From: Dicyema japonicum
Lineage: Eukaryota > Dicyemida > Rhombozoa > Dicyemidae
Length of the DNA: 64,000 nucleotides
Direction: 5' to 3'
NCBI GenBank assembly: GCA_011109175.1
Contig: RDEW01000052.1
Span: forward strand, 186,001-250,000
Shown here: positions 23,640-35,623 of the stretch, one piece after another
Layout of the letters: every line of letters starts with the position of its first letter
Position numbering within the stretch: position 1 is the first letter of the stretch
Notes under the pieces: generated by a model
The model's database searches: none
What the model saw: the letters and a program-made list of their open reading frames with translations, nothing else
What the model was told of the DNA's origin: nothing
Made by a program: the position numbers and the translations under genes

Positions 23640-25030
23640 TCTCACATTCAGATGACAGTGAGGGTTTGAAGAGGTTGAATTCTTCCCTTTCATATGTGCC
23701 TGATTCTATCCCTGGTATCTTACTATAAAACTTTGGACATTGCGATTGATTCAATCACAGTTATTTTCAACTATTCAATAAAAATGAAACTGTCCTATAT
23801 ACGGCCAATCTTTAAGACGGGGAAGCCTAAGGACAAACCTGCTTTTTTTCGACCAATCTTTTTACTAAACATTTTATCAAAATATTGGAAATTTGATTCT
23901 TAATCTAATGATCTTGACCTTTCATTTTTCATCAACACAAAATGAATTCAGAATGAGTTATTCCACTTCTACTTAACGTCCTTTAACCAATTTATCCTTG
24001 AATGTATTACACAAATCGCCACAGTCGTTTGCTCAATCGATTTACAAAAAAACGATCGACACTGTCTCAAGGAAAATCCTAACCCGGGAATTGTTTGGCC
24101 TCTCTGTAAACCCCAATATAAAACTTTGGCTTGCTAACTTCATCTATTGAAGAACGGCCGTATATATGTATGAGACCAAATCAGTTTCAAAATTACTACC
24201 CAATGGTGTCCCACAAGGTTTTCCTTTGTCACCCCCTTAATAAACTTATGTCTGGTATACCACAACCAGGTAAAAAGACGATTTCCTCCTATAATATGCT
24301 GAAGCCTTATTATTTGATTCCTCCGATTGAGATCTCAGAAGGGCATCATAAAGAGTACAATAATACCTTCACAATATTAGAATTTGGCTAAATTATAATC
24401 GACTTGATAGATTTACTGAAAATCTTCAAATTCCTTAATTACCTCAGACAAACGATTTGGACAAATGACAGTGGAATATTTATCAACTAGACAAAAATAA
24501 CTTTCACGAGGAAACTGAAAATCTTGGTGATCACCTTCGACACACATGTCCTTATCATATATCAACGATGCATTTGCGTTATTGAAAATCAATTTGTTCT
24601 GGACGAACAAACAAAGTATTCGCGACATTCAGCCCTTAACAGCCACTATTATTAGTAATCTTGGAAAACTAAAAAACTAATACCCTCATCACTTGAAGAC
24701 CTTATCTGACAACATAGAAAAAGAATTACTACCCTATGCAGACAGTGCAACTCTGAACAATACATATCAATGACGTGTCTTAAGAGAAAAATATGCAACA
24801 CCCCTCTCAAATAGATTCCATAGCTTCTGGTCATTAGATAATTCAAGTATAAATAATTATTCTTCCCATGAGAATTACGGCTTCTTTTAATCTCTGAATG
24901 GACATTCAATTATTCTAAAATTCATTACTACTATCATAATTAGGAAAATGAATGTTTGCGCATTCGAGCCAACTACTCTACTTAGCTCATTCTCCAAGTG
25001 TCAAACAACTGTTTATAATTTTATGTAGTC
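23640..25030 (+). pseudogene. LINE reverse transcriptase remnant RT-2, copy B
   Basis: The best N-terminal part of the element: an open frame at 23694-23903 reads through KLSYIRPIFKTGKPKDKP and ends at ILSKYWK, the usual entry into a LINE RT domain. Motif A (SIDLQK) follows at about 24040 and is then frameshifted. A motif-B remnant lies near 24200, and a thumb-like segment at about 24500. Confidence 0.65.
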
Positions 25031-25039
25031 AAGGTAAAG

Positions 25040-26500
25040 AAATCCCTTAATGCATCCAGTAATAAATCTCAATGGTCTGTGTCAAATCCTTCGTAGTTTG
25101 GTTTCTTGAATCATATCCACGTTGATTTCGTGACATACCAAAAATGATCGAATTTTTTTCCAGGAAAAAAATGGACCCTATATGGCGAATGCATGGCTCA
25201 ATGTATTGTTTTTATATAGTTTTCAAAATAGAGTGATTTCCAATTTTCTATAACCCAAAGAGACATTTCAACACGTTAGTATTCTCTTAATATTTTGTTA
25301 CTACATTACCAAAATGGCGCAAGAATGAGATGTGCATGTCAAAAATTACCCCAAAGATTTTAACATCATTTAAACAGGATAACACTATTGCTTGTTTTTT
25401 AAATCTAACTGTGTCTCGACGAGCGTTCTTCAACAACCATTCGTTAAGACAGTACAGGTTTCGTTGCAATCTTTAAGCAACAGTCAGCCTGTATGTCACT
25501 GAAACTATGACGATGTCGTCATAAGTAATAAGAATATCATTTTCGACTTCCGGTGTGGGAATATCGGGCATGATTACTTTAATTAAAAAAGCAAAAGGGA
25601 ATATTGGAACACCATTCGGAAGAAATCACAATATAGATTTTAATTTTCCAATTCAGGTACATTCTCTGTCGACCACTAAAGAGGTTAGCTAAAGTTTAAG
25701 TTTTCAGAAATTCTTGTCTGGAATATTGTACAAGAAATCCCTTATACAGTGAGTCGAAATCTTTGTGGAAGTCAATTGAGAAAAGTATGTTCTTCAGATG
25801 TTTATTCCTGTGTGAAAAACCATAATGTATACGTTTATCAAGATTGATAGATGGAGTTAAGTAGACATATCCTCTTTGAATCCATGCTCTCTTAAGATTT
25901 ATTTGTCATCTTTGTAGCAGTTTTGAAAAAGCAATTAGATTCTTAAAAGCTCTCAAAACTTTAGATTCATATTACACTAGAGGAGTTCCGAAATGGCCAA
26001 TGTGATGCAATTGTCGCTCGGAAAAGATGTGTTTATGACCGTTCGATGTCCCATGGCTCCGTTTCTTTATATCCATTCTCGTGAGGAGTAAGACAATGCT
26101 AGTTATCAGTTATGAAGCTATTATACATTCTGTGCATTCAAGTTGCGTCACCATCTCACCTTTTGTATCGTTCCCATCGCTTGTGCCACCCTCCGGATGA
26201 TCCGCTCTGTTACACTTCTCCATGCTCTCGAGATTGCGATTTTTCGGAAGCTGTCTAGTTAATCTGCTTCTTCTAATGCGATTTTCACATGTTTTAGATC
26301 TATCCCATTGTTCGTGGCTTCCCCAAAAAAGAGGAAGATGATTCCATAATACCGTAAGCAGGAACGGCATGATTAATATGTGCCGAAATAATCTCCATCG
26401 GGTCTTAGTAATAATTATATCCAAGTAATTCGATTTACATACTCTGTATAGGTCTTTGTTTTTGATAAATAGATTTCTCCAGGGTGTGTTTTACAAAAAC
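25040..26500 (-). pseudogene. LINE reverse transcriptase remnant RT-3, copy B
   Basis: Right to left: an upstream frame (26424-26110), IHYGFSHRNKHLKN, motif A as ILFSIDFHKDFDSLYKGFL, motif B as PNGVPIFPFAFLIKVIMPD, and motif C as ITYDDIVIVS (YDD in place of YADD). Then comes a thumb segment with GVIFDMHISFLRHFG (within 25469-25287). This is a third LINE lineage in the unit. It is broken between frames. Confidence 0.65.
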
Positions 26501-26533
26501 ATCCAATTGAGGAACGTCACTACCTCAGTCAAT

Positions 26534-27336
26534 ATTATTATTATTATAAGCACTTATCGCTATGTCATAGGACTTGACAAAGCCATGGTGGCAACAACAC
26601 GAGTTAGCAAATCACTGGTTAGTTTCATCCACTTCCTCCTATTCAAAGCCGCAGCGCGCAACCAGTCCAGATCCTTCCACTTGCAAGATGCCGTCCATTT
26701 CTTTAAGGTCCTCGTCGAGAACGACTGCCAGTGTCGTCCTTGGGGCGACCACGGAAACGGGGGGCCTCCAACATGAATAATCCTCCAGGCTACGTTCGCG
26801 GGGGCATCTAGGTTCCAGTCGCAGAATATGGCCGAAAAGCCTCCATCGTGTATCCAGAATCTCATTAGAAATTTTCTGAGGTCTTCGTCCTCTTATAGAG
26901 AAGATTAGATGACATCCTCGTAATCACTTCTTTCGACATCATATGCCGTAGTTGGTCTCTATGACACGCATTAAGCGCTCTTCAGTTCATTTTTTGAGGC
27001 AGGCCAAGGTACCAGCGTTATATAGTAGTATGGGTTTCACTAGCGAGTTGTATAATCGAGTTTTTTGTTTATAATGTCAAGGCCCTTTTTGTGAAGCCGA
27101 GATGTTCTTTATCTGGAGAGGGTAGTTTGTGCTAGGGTTTTCCTTCTCGTAATTTTCTTTATGGTCTCCTAGGAGGGAGCCAAGCTTTTTGCATTTGCGC
27201 CAGTACTCCTCTGTCCTTGTTTCTTTTTCTCTTGAGTTCGTTACGTCAGTCTTGTCTGGATTTACTGTTAGGAACCATTCGGCTAGTCTTCCAGACACTT
27301 CCCCATCAAGCGGGTGAGCGGTATTTTCATTTGAAG
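26534..27336 (-). mobile_element. 5'-truncated LINE inserted in copy B
   Basis: A GC-rich block absent from A (8165) and C (58340), where GTCAATAACTTG is continuous. Right to left it encodes RT thumb and C-terminal LINE sequence (WFLTVNPDKTD.. and CKKLGSLLGD), then a tail typical of LINE ORF2 ends (DWLRAAALNRRKW). It stops at about 26560 and ends in an ATA/TAA repeat tail at 26527-26545. At most about 3-4 bp of target-site duplication (AAT) is visible. Frames are broken. Inserted after the unit was duplicated. Confidence 0.8.
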
Positions 27337-28554
27337 TAAATAACTTGAAATATTAAAAAGATAATTTTTAAAAAATTACTAAATTAAATTAAAATGAAAC
27401 ATTTAGAAAAATAATTTCTTACTAAATAATTATAATTCTAAATAACTCAGATTATTTTAAGGATTTAAATTAAATCATTTTTATTGATTTCTTCGTTATA
27501 TTAAAATAAATCATATATATTTTCTTGCGATGCTTTAACAAAAAATTTAATTTTTAGGTGGTAGTTCATTTTTTTGGCTGAGCTGGTGTAGTTCAACTAA
27601 TAAAAATATGTATGTAAAACCCAAGAAGCGACTTGCAACTAGCATTACTGTCCTGACGTTCATGTTAGATGACTATTAAAAAGTTTGGTAAATAAAAAAC
27701 TCTGTGTGAAGAATTAAAAAATATAAAGTCGAGATCGGATACATTCCTTAGTATTCAGGTGATCTGAATGTTAAAGTCGCACTCGGATTGCGTGGAGGAA
27801 ACTTTCATAAGAAGGAAGGTACGGTAAAAAAAAGAACATACCAAAAACCTTAATTGCTAAATTCTACAAGGCAAATGATTTATTCATATATAACATTGCC
27901 TGATGCACCTAGTAAACTAACTTGCGACTAGAGCAAAATGGAAGAGGAAATTATTGCTGTAAGTTCTCTATTTACACGTGCCTTTAATGAACCGTGACAA
28001 AAGCGAAAGTTTATTAATAATCTGGTTTACCGACTATATTGCTTGACTTGTTTCAAAACTTAGAACTAATAATTGACCCCTTACAATCTATTACTGGAGA
28101 CCGACTAAGCTAAAAGACGCGGTGGTAGCCTGCTTGCTCCATTACAGAAAGGCCTACATGTGTTAAGAAATATCATAAAGAACATTTTTTGGTGTCCGCA
28201 ATGTTTGTAGAAATTATTGGATATTTAATTGAAACCCAAAAGTTAAATATTTATCGTAACACACGTGCCTGTAAATATTCTTTAATATTGTTAACCTATA
28301 ACAATTATTTTTCGCAATAATTTATTCAATGAATAGCACAAAACTCAAAGCTGAATGACGTAGTCTATTTGTCTGATGAAAAACATACTGTTTTTGTAGT
28401 GTGGATTGACTAAATATATAACATTAGATTTTTTTGATTTTCAAAATCCTGTTCCGAAATGATGAATCACCGTGGACTCTTCAATCGAATTTACAGCAGT
28501 GAGATTCAAACAAGGAACCTCATAGATTTTTGTCCGGAACTTATCAAACAGCGC
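27337..28554. other. AT-rich unit segment in B, no gene seen
   Basis: Matches 58345-59395 in C. I see neither long conserved frames nor repeat ends. Confidence 0.45.
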
Positions 28555-28564
28555 TATACTTTAA

Positions 28565-28765
28565 GAATTGCTTTAATACACACCAGAGACCACGATCACA
28601 CAAACTAACTAATCACGTGATCCCAGCACGCTCTAACAGGGACCTCATCTTGGCCCGATACTCTTCCCTCGTCCCCGCACAAGCACGTATCGGTCGAGTG
28701 ACTAGACCTACGCAGTCACGACGTCACGATCCGTAGTTCACTCTTATCAAAGGTTCAAGAAACAT
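28565..28765 (-). repeat. Repeat family X, copy in unit B (left of RT-4)
   Basis: Counterpart of 8757-8960. The trinucleotide tail is lost (a short deletion near 28570). Its right edge adjoins the point where B diverges from A and C. Confidence 0.6.
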
Positions 28766-28767
28766 TC

Positions 28768-29845
28768 GTCTGAATACAGGGTCTGCTCAGAATTCGGGTC
28801 CTGGCTCAATGCCTTCCCGAACAGGCAGTAGGTACTCTGCTTTGACGTTGCTTTTTGGTTAGACCTTGACGTCTGCTTGGAACACCGATGCCGATGTAAT
28901 TGGATTGTTGTCATTGAAGGACTACACCTGCTGTCATATAGACGGAGCTCCAAGAGATTCCTGCGTCACACGATGTAAAAACTCGACAGTCACGAACGCT
29001 TCAATACATCGAGTTTACTTGTTTTCTCGAACCCGTCGGTCTTGACAGAAGTAATGGCTGATGGTTAAACAACTATGACTAGGAAGTCAAGAAGGTGTCT
29101 TACTTGGGATTTAACGTTTGGATTTAGGTAGACATTCTATAATGTGAATTTTCTAAAATTTGATTCTTCGGGGACTAGGTCCGACGTCAATATAAGTCTT
29201 TTACTATAAATATCCAGTAAAACATGTTTCTCAATTCGGTCAGGGGATTGACATTCGATTAAGGGTAAAACAGATGCAGTGATAAGTTTTCCTTTTGAAG
29301 TAAAAATAATTGTGCTAGACTTCTCAGGAATTGTGTTTAATAGTTTTTCAAGTCAACTATTCAGGTAATCCAGTAAATCTTGTAAATGATACCAGCTGTG
29401 TTAATAACTCTAGTTGCCAACATTATGTAGTCAGCATAAGCGAGTATAAGAGATTTGATGTTGCTATGGTAAAGCATATAGCTCATAAAGAAGCTAAAGA
29501 GAATGTTTGATAGGGGGATCCCTATGGGACCCCATTTGGTAAAACTTAGTCACAGAAAATGTGGATGTGAATTTATTCGTTTTCGTTTTTTAAAAGTTTT
29601 AAACAAATATATATTTTTGGAAAATAGTCAAAAATCTTCGTAGTGAGTAATTTCCTATAGGGAATAATATCATAGAGCACATAGGGACTTTTGATGCCGA
29701 GGTTGGAAACTTAAATCATTCTAATGAATTTCGTTAAGCGTGTGAGGTGAATAGTAAGGTTTAATCTGATCAAGAATAAGTTTTTCCATAATTTTTGAAG
29801 TGGTATACAAAAGATATATTGTTATTAATTAAAGTCAAAATATTA
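28768..29845 (-). pseudogene. LINE reverse transcriptase remnant RT-4 (only in copy B)
   Basis: It replaces the 9.0-9.85-kb block of A and C. Right to left: LPNGVP (about 29545), IPLSNILFSFFMSYMLYH, and motif C as LAYADYIMLA (about 29430), with Y where the second catalytic D should be. Then follows PEKSSTIIFTSKGKLI in the thumb (about 29320). A fourth RT lineage, broken and missing its 5' part. Whether it inserted here or became joined by deletion is unclear. Confidence 0.6.
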
Positions 29846-30382
29846 TAATTGCGGTTTTGGGCCTCAAGTAAGACTTTTAGTTTTAGCAATTTTTGATGGA
29901 TATAAGCATATCATGTGGGGTTAACTTTAAGATAATTTCAGGAACATTCAACTTTAATCATTTCTAAGGATCAATAAAAGATCCCAAAGAGACATAGGGA
30001 CTACTGTTAACAACCCACGTGTTAAAAATAAAAAATTAATTTTTGTATATATGTAAATTTAATCACTCTACTTTTAAAAATACACTATAAATTATTTATT
30101 TTAATCATCCTGAGCTCTTTCATGCCCTAATTGTCAGCTATTATTGGTTCTAATCAAAATAAAAGTGTCTCTCAAAAACGTAAAATCACGTGATCAAAAA
30201 GTATTTCAAAAGTGAAAAATATTATGTCAAGGCCCGTACGTGGTATCGGCCCACACATGGTTAATGATTTTAATCAGTTAAAAAAATAATTATATATTTT
30301 TGTTCGTTATTGGATTAGGATTACAAATATGTATTTTTTATTTTAAAAAAACAAAAATTTTTTTTTTACAATTAAACAAATG

Positions 30383-30725
30383 CCACTAGCCGGGTGGCGT
30401 AGTGGTTAGGTGTCGGGCTTAAGTGGCTTAGGTTACGGGTTCAATTCTCGCTGCTGTTCACCCGGTGGAAGGTTCCACGCATCTACGATGCAGAAATGGT
30501 TTGACGAGTGACGCCGTCATCAGTGAATACTCACTGCGGAACTGGATTTGTCTAGAAAGGACACTCACACAAGAAAAAGAAAAAAAAGAAGTGAAAATCA
30601 TTCCTTGGTTCTACGATTAGTTAAAATTAACTGTTCTTTACTTAAATAAAGTGTGTGTCCTGCTAATGCGGAGCTATAAAATACTATGGCTCTCGTGAAA
30701 AGGCTTTATTATTATTATTATTATT
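30383..30725 (+). mobile_element. Full-length tRNA-derived SINE
   Basis: The 5' end is tRNA-like, with an A box (30395-30405, TGGCGTAGTGG) and a B box (30438-30448, GGTTCAATTCT). A unique body follows, then a TTA-repeat tail (30707-30725). An 8-bp target-site duplication AACAAATG lies at 30375-30382 and 30726-30733. Other members: 4924-5138 (truncated) and 62525-62745 (old, diverged). Confidence 0.88.
30395..30448 (+). promoter_or_regulatory. Internal RNA polymerase III promoter (A and B boxes) of the SINE
   Basis: The A box TGGCGTAGTGG at 30395-30405 fits TRGYNNARNNG. The B box GGTTCAATTCT at 30438-30448 is close to GGTTCRANYCC, with a T for C near the end. The spacing of about 32 bp is normal for tRNA-type promoters. 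Confidence 0.75.
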
Positions 30726-30736
30726 AACAAATGTCA

Positions 30737-31405
30737 GTTGAGGAAGCCTGCTGCGTGGATTGCGAACGAGTTCCCTCGGAGTATGGCTATTCGATCTTTT
30801 GTCTTAGCCATAACCCTTCTCGTTGATCCCTTTTCTTTCTGGCAAGCAATCCTCCGAGTTCTTGCAAGAATTCAGCCGTCATTGGACCAACGGCTCCCGA
30901 TGATTCGGTCGCAACAGGAGTAAATCGGTAGCGATCCCAGAGGCAAGAATATTTCTTGATTTTTAGGTTTTCCGCGGTCGAAGCAGCTGCTCCAGGTGTC
31001 TGAACAGATTTAAAAATGTTCGTGCTTGAGAACGTGTCTATGCAAGTTGCGTCCCAGACCAAAGATCTTCCAGACATGAAGGGGAAAAGGGTCATCCCGT
31101 CAGGACTCTTCCCATCTCATCGATCAAGACCCACTGGTTCAAGCTGTGCTGGGAAGCCTGAAGCCTTCAGAGCTCTGACGATCACATCATTCAGAGCGGC
31201 ATGACGTGGTCCCTTCCGGAGCTTCTTCTGCAGGACAGCCGGTGCAAACCTTTCGCATCGACTGTTTTCCCGCATCGGCATCGTGCTCTTGGCAAACGTC
31301 TAGTCCCAGCCTTTGTCCGATTCCAATCCTCAAAGAATCGTCGTCCAAAAAAGTCCCGAGGTTTGGGCAAGGTATTGCACCAAGCCATGCTCCAAGCCAT
31401 GCTCC
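30737..31405 (-). pseudogene. Retroelement C-terminal region: Cys/His finger plus nuclease-like domain
   Basis: Read right to left: a finger-like [17 protein letters not shown] (about 31290-31240), [17 protein letters not shown], then SPDGMTLFPF, LVWDATCIDTF, a tract ending LQELGGLLA, and IAILRGNSFAIHAAGFLN before a stop at about 30737. The finger followed by PDG...WD fits the C-terminal region of a group of retroelements in sponges, cnidarians and other invertebrates. The PD..D layout is compatible with a PD-(D/E)XK-type (restriction-like) endonuclease, as in R2-type LINEs; that last point is inference. One in-frame TGA (about 31110) and two frameshifts (about 31205 and 30790) make it dead. 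Confidence 0.55.
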
Positions 31406-32193
31406 ATTTTATTTTTTGGAAAAATAAAATTGAAAAATAAGTAAAGTATTAAAATACTTAGTTTTTCATTTATAAATTGTTTCTTAATAATAATTAATTT
31501 AAATTATTTAAAAATTATTCCCCCATAAATGGGACAAGACAGAGCTAAGATTGTGAAGATTACTTTGTTTAGTCAAGATGGCTTTTATTTAAATAAGTAA
31601 TCAAATTGAGATTTTTTTCAAAAAGTTTACGAATCCATCGATTTAAAGTTTGGTTAAATAATTCCATTTGACCCAGGAACTCTTGATCTCGGACGACTAA
31701 TTTCAGTAGAACATTAAACTCTTCATTGGGAATTCATACAATCATTTTTAAATTCTGGAAACGATTATAGTTGCCTTTATGGAAACAAGAGATTGTTACG
31801 AGAACGTGTCTCGATAATTTGTTCAGAAGTCGTGGTTAAGCAAATTGTAAGTGCTTTTAAGAAATAACTAACTTTACAAAAAATTTATAAGTAGTAGAAG
31901 CTCGTCAGTAACTCAATTCCCATCTACCTATTTAATCGGTTCCAACTTAAAAAGGAGACGGTAACTCCATGACCGAAATTCCATACTAAGAAACGATTAC
32001 TCACTGGCAAAAAGATTCGGCATGGATTTCAGATTTTTGACAATATCCTTTGATCACTACTCGGATAATTCTTCTAATTTGAGCCTTCAAAAGCAACCAA
32101 TTAGTCTTAGTTTAACTCTGATTTAAAGAATAATTTTATCAATTTAATTTATTAACTGATCTTTGTTTATTAGTAAAATTATTAATTAACGGA

Positions 32194-34547
32194 TCACTCG
32201 ATATGAATTGATTTTATTGCCGATTTATATAATTCTATATTACAAAAAATAACAACATTGTAATTCCTTCGAATAATCTCCGCATATAAATGGATCTTTT
32301 TCATATTAGATTGTAAGCACACATTCTCAATTTTCATAATAATGTTATTAGAAATAAACATTTCCATAATTTCTGGTTCTATTATAAAATAAGATATAAC
32401 GATATATGTGTGCAAGTTTAGCGCAGTCCCACATAATCCATAGCCAAATTCGTTCATCTATGTTCACGTTTAATAAATTTATCTTAGAAGTAATAGTTCT
32501 TAATATAGAAATTATGAAATAACCTAATATCGTAATCAGGATCGTAACACCAAGGATTAATTGTTATAAAAAGAGCAAATTTATTAAGAATGGGTTCACA
32601 TGGATTCAAATCGCTAAAATCAGAATTCATAAAAATAGGTAAAAAATCATTTGGATCACTTAATATCTGGCAGATACAACTCAATATGGAATAGACTACG
32701 TCACTAGAACAGTTAGCGTGATCAATGTCCCTTTTCGATAAAACAACAAATTTACAATATAAAATTTTATTAGACCATCAGTTCTTAGTAAATATCTGGA
32801 ATTTGGGCATTTAGCAATATAATGGATAATTTTAATGACGGGAACTAATATATAATCGCAATCAGGAGGGGATACAGAATATCTTTCGAAAAAATAATAA
32901 ATATAATAAATTCCACTATAATCTAAAAACAAATTCATATTTTTTCATTTTCGTCTAACAAATATATTTCAAATACCTAGAAGAACGCTCAACAAATCAA
33001 ATTTGATAGCATCACTGAAGTCCTCTGTTTTAAAATGTTCAACACATAACTAAAATAATATTGGTATATGAACTTTGATAAGTCCTTCAGAATAGGCAAC
33101 ATAGGCTAGAAAATCCATACTCATATTTTTTACGATTGATTTAATATCAATCGGAATATATTGATAATGGTGATGAGGTTTCATTAACAGAATTGTAAGG
33201 GCAGGTAGCTAAAATAATAATTAACAAACAAAAATTGATATCTCCCACGGTTTAAAATCATTCAAAAGATAAACAATCGGCTAAAAATCAGATATCAGAT
33301 AGTAATACATATACTTTATATATATTCGAAAAAATCTCAAGAAAAGTATCAAAAATAAAACTATTGATGAAATATACTCATACCAAATATTAAAATAAGA
33401 ATTCGGAGCCTGATTGACTATTCTCATTAAAATCTCCCTCGTGTAAAAATATTAAAATACATTAAATGATATTGAAAATCAAAATCATAATCTACATACA
33501 GATGCATAAACAAAATAATTATTTCTAAAAAACTTTCAAAAATGTTTTTATTAAATTTTCATTCAATTTGCATTTATTTTACAAATGTAATCAATGGTGT
33601 TTCTCAATAGTTTGTCCTTATTATCGAAATGTAAGACAGAAATAACATAATTATTCATAATTGATTGCTCGTCATTCTGCATTATTTAGAAAATATACAG
33701 AATCGCTAATATTTTTACTGAAATGTAAAATTTTACGATAGTGAAATTTTTTAAATCCAATTTTTTTGATTTGGCTAGAATTATTCAAATCAATAACTTT
33801 ATTAACTTTTTTAGTATTTTTCTTTTAATTAAATATCCAGATAAATTCACGTAAGTAAGATTCTTGGCTTTTTCGAAAAGAGAAATGAAATTACAATCAT
33901 ATCCATATATTTCTCCATCACTTGTATGTATGAAATGTCTAAATTTGAGATAAAATCAACCTTCAAAGAATCTGGATTGTTTAAGTTTGTAATAAATTTA
34001 TTAAAATTTGGAATTATGACGTCGTGAAAATTTATGCGTTCCAGTTTTTCTATTATATTTAGTGTTCTGTTATAAATAGTCGTTGTGCTATTGACTCCAA
34101 GAAGGGAGATAAACTTCAATTTTTTAAATCCAGTAATGAATAGTTGATGCAGCAAATCTGGGTCATCATAAAACCAGAGTGAAAATGATTTGACCTCATT
34201 CTGTAAAAATGGCAGTAAAAGATTCTTTTCTGATGAAACAATCCTTTTTAGTGTGATATTTGATAAATTTGGATAAACTTGAATCATCTTAACAACGTCC
34301 TTAACTTCAACATCTTCACGAGTCAATTCAATGTAAAAAACGTTTTTCTGAATTACATCTAGAATCCTATATAAACTCGAATGTTGAAGAAATAAATCTT
34401 TCTCATGTCGTGAAATCAAATATTTCAGTTCACTAAGGATTCTTTTAGAAAACATTTTTTTAGACTTGTTTAATTTTGTAATTTTTGTTCATTAAAGTTT
34501 GCTCGAATATTATTAATGCATAACGCGTATAATGAAGGTGTTTCCAT
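32194..34547 (-). pseudogene. ZYG-11-like gene, copy B1 (degenerate)
   Basis: Full length in layout but broken. Bases are lost near 34470-34490, shifting frame after about 20 codons. An extra G sits at the intron 1 donor (about 33963), the A run after intron 10 is one short (about 32940), and there is an extra T near 32763. Introns 1-4 remain recognisable (GT..AG, 21-23 nt). More diverged from the two neighbouring copies than they are from each other. Confidence 0.7.
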
Positions 34548-35111
34548 TTAATAAGTTGAATATATTGTATGACCTATAAATTTTATTTATTTTTTTATTT
34601 GAATTACATAATTTTTAATAATATTTTTTTATGAAAAAAATAATTATTTGTACTCAGCAATGTTCTATTATTTATATATAAGTGCGAAATCACCGTGAAA
34701 TGTCAGGAATGTTCCAATACCTTCTATGATTGATAAGCCAACCTTTCGATTTTAGATGTGAAAGTACGATTATCGCATAGTGGTCCTCTCACTGACATGA
34801 ATGACCCTTCGAAACATACGAGAATTACATTCAGTGGGTCAGACCAACTAATTTCTCAGACTTCACGCAGAAATAATGGATAGTACGCACGTCAAGAAGG
34901 GTGAGAATGCTAAAAACATTGCAGGATCATTCTTCATTTTTAGTGCGATATAAAGGAGCCAAGAAAAATCTTGAACAATAATGTTAATTTTCATGTGAGA
35001 AAGCAGATATCATTGATAGTCGTTTTTCGACATAACACGTTATGATTATTTTACAAAAAATATTTTCCAATGTCAGAATTGGCAAATTTAGAAACATTAC
35101 TTTATATGGAT

Positions 35112-35291
35112 GTTTTTGAATAACACTACCATCTTCTCGTTCTAGATCAATCAATCCTGTGGCAGATAATTCTTTAACATGATATGTGAATGTATCAATG
35201 TGTACGTTTAAGCAACTTTTTCGTGTTTTTTTATTATTATCAAGATAGACCTTTATAAAAACTCGACCACCGAATACTGGACAGAATTATA
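35112..35291 (-). pseudogene. Exon-like fragment at the 3.43-kb junction, first copy
   Basis: Right to left, an open frame of about 60 codons reads ...GGRVFIKVYLDNN.., ..VHIDTFTYHVKELSATGL.. and ends ..EDGSVIQKH at the repeat junction. A possible splice acceptor (TTCTGTCCAG) precedes it. It is absent from units A and C. Amino-acid content looks like real coding sequence (perhaps a ubiquitin- or RA-like fold, unproven), but no start or neighbouring exon is present. Confidence 0.45.
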
Positions 35292-35623
35292 GGAACTTGT
35301 AATTTCTTGAATTATGTACATCCATTTGAAATTCAAATTTTTAAAATTATGTCTTTATTGCACTTGACATCTGCGTTGCCGATTTACTCTTTAGAGATCT
35401 TGTCCAGCAAAATTTGGAAAAGGCATACAACCTAACCAAAAGCGAGCAAAAATTTTATTTCAGTATTTGGACAATATTCATCGATCACTACTCGGATACT
35501 TGTTCATTTTGAGCCTTCAGAACCAACCAATTAGTCTTAGTTTAACTCTGATTTAACGAATAATTTTATCAATTTAATTTATTAATTGATCTTTGTTTAT
35601 TAGTAAAATTATTAATTAACTAA

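Larger units (their letters stand above)
30340..31410 (-). mobile_element. 5'-truncated retroelement insertion in copy B, with a SINE in its 3' UTR
   Basis: Absent from A (about 10265) and C (about 61110), where the AT-rich sequence is continuous. In minus orientation it holds a GC-rich coding remnant (31405-30737), a short 3' UTR and an A-rich tail (about 30355-30345). The SINE at 30383-30725 landed inside that UTR. Confidence 0.75.

Noticed and set aside
26456-26865. Three overlapping frames of about 70-105 codons
   Set aside because: They are different readings of the truncated LINE's C-terminus; the LINE tail on the minus strand explains the coding-like signal.
30388-30460. A functional tRNA gene
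   Set aside because: The A and B boxes are good, but there is no matching acceptor stem at the 3' side and the sequence runs on into a SINE body with a TTA tail and target duplication.
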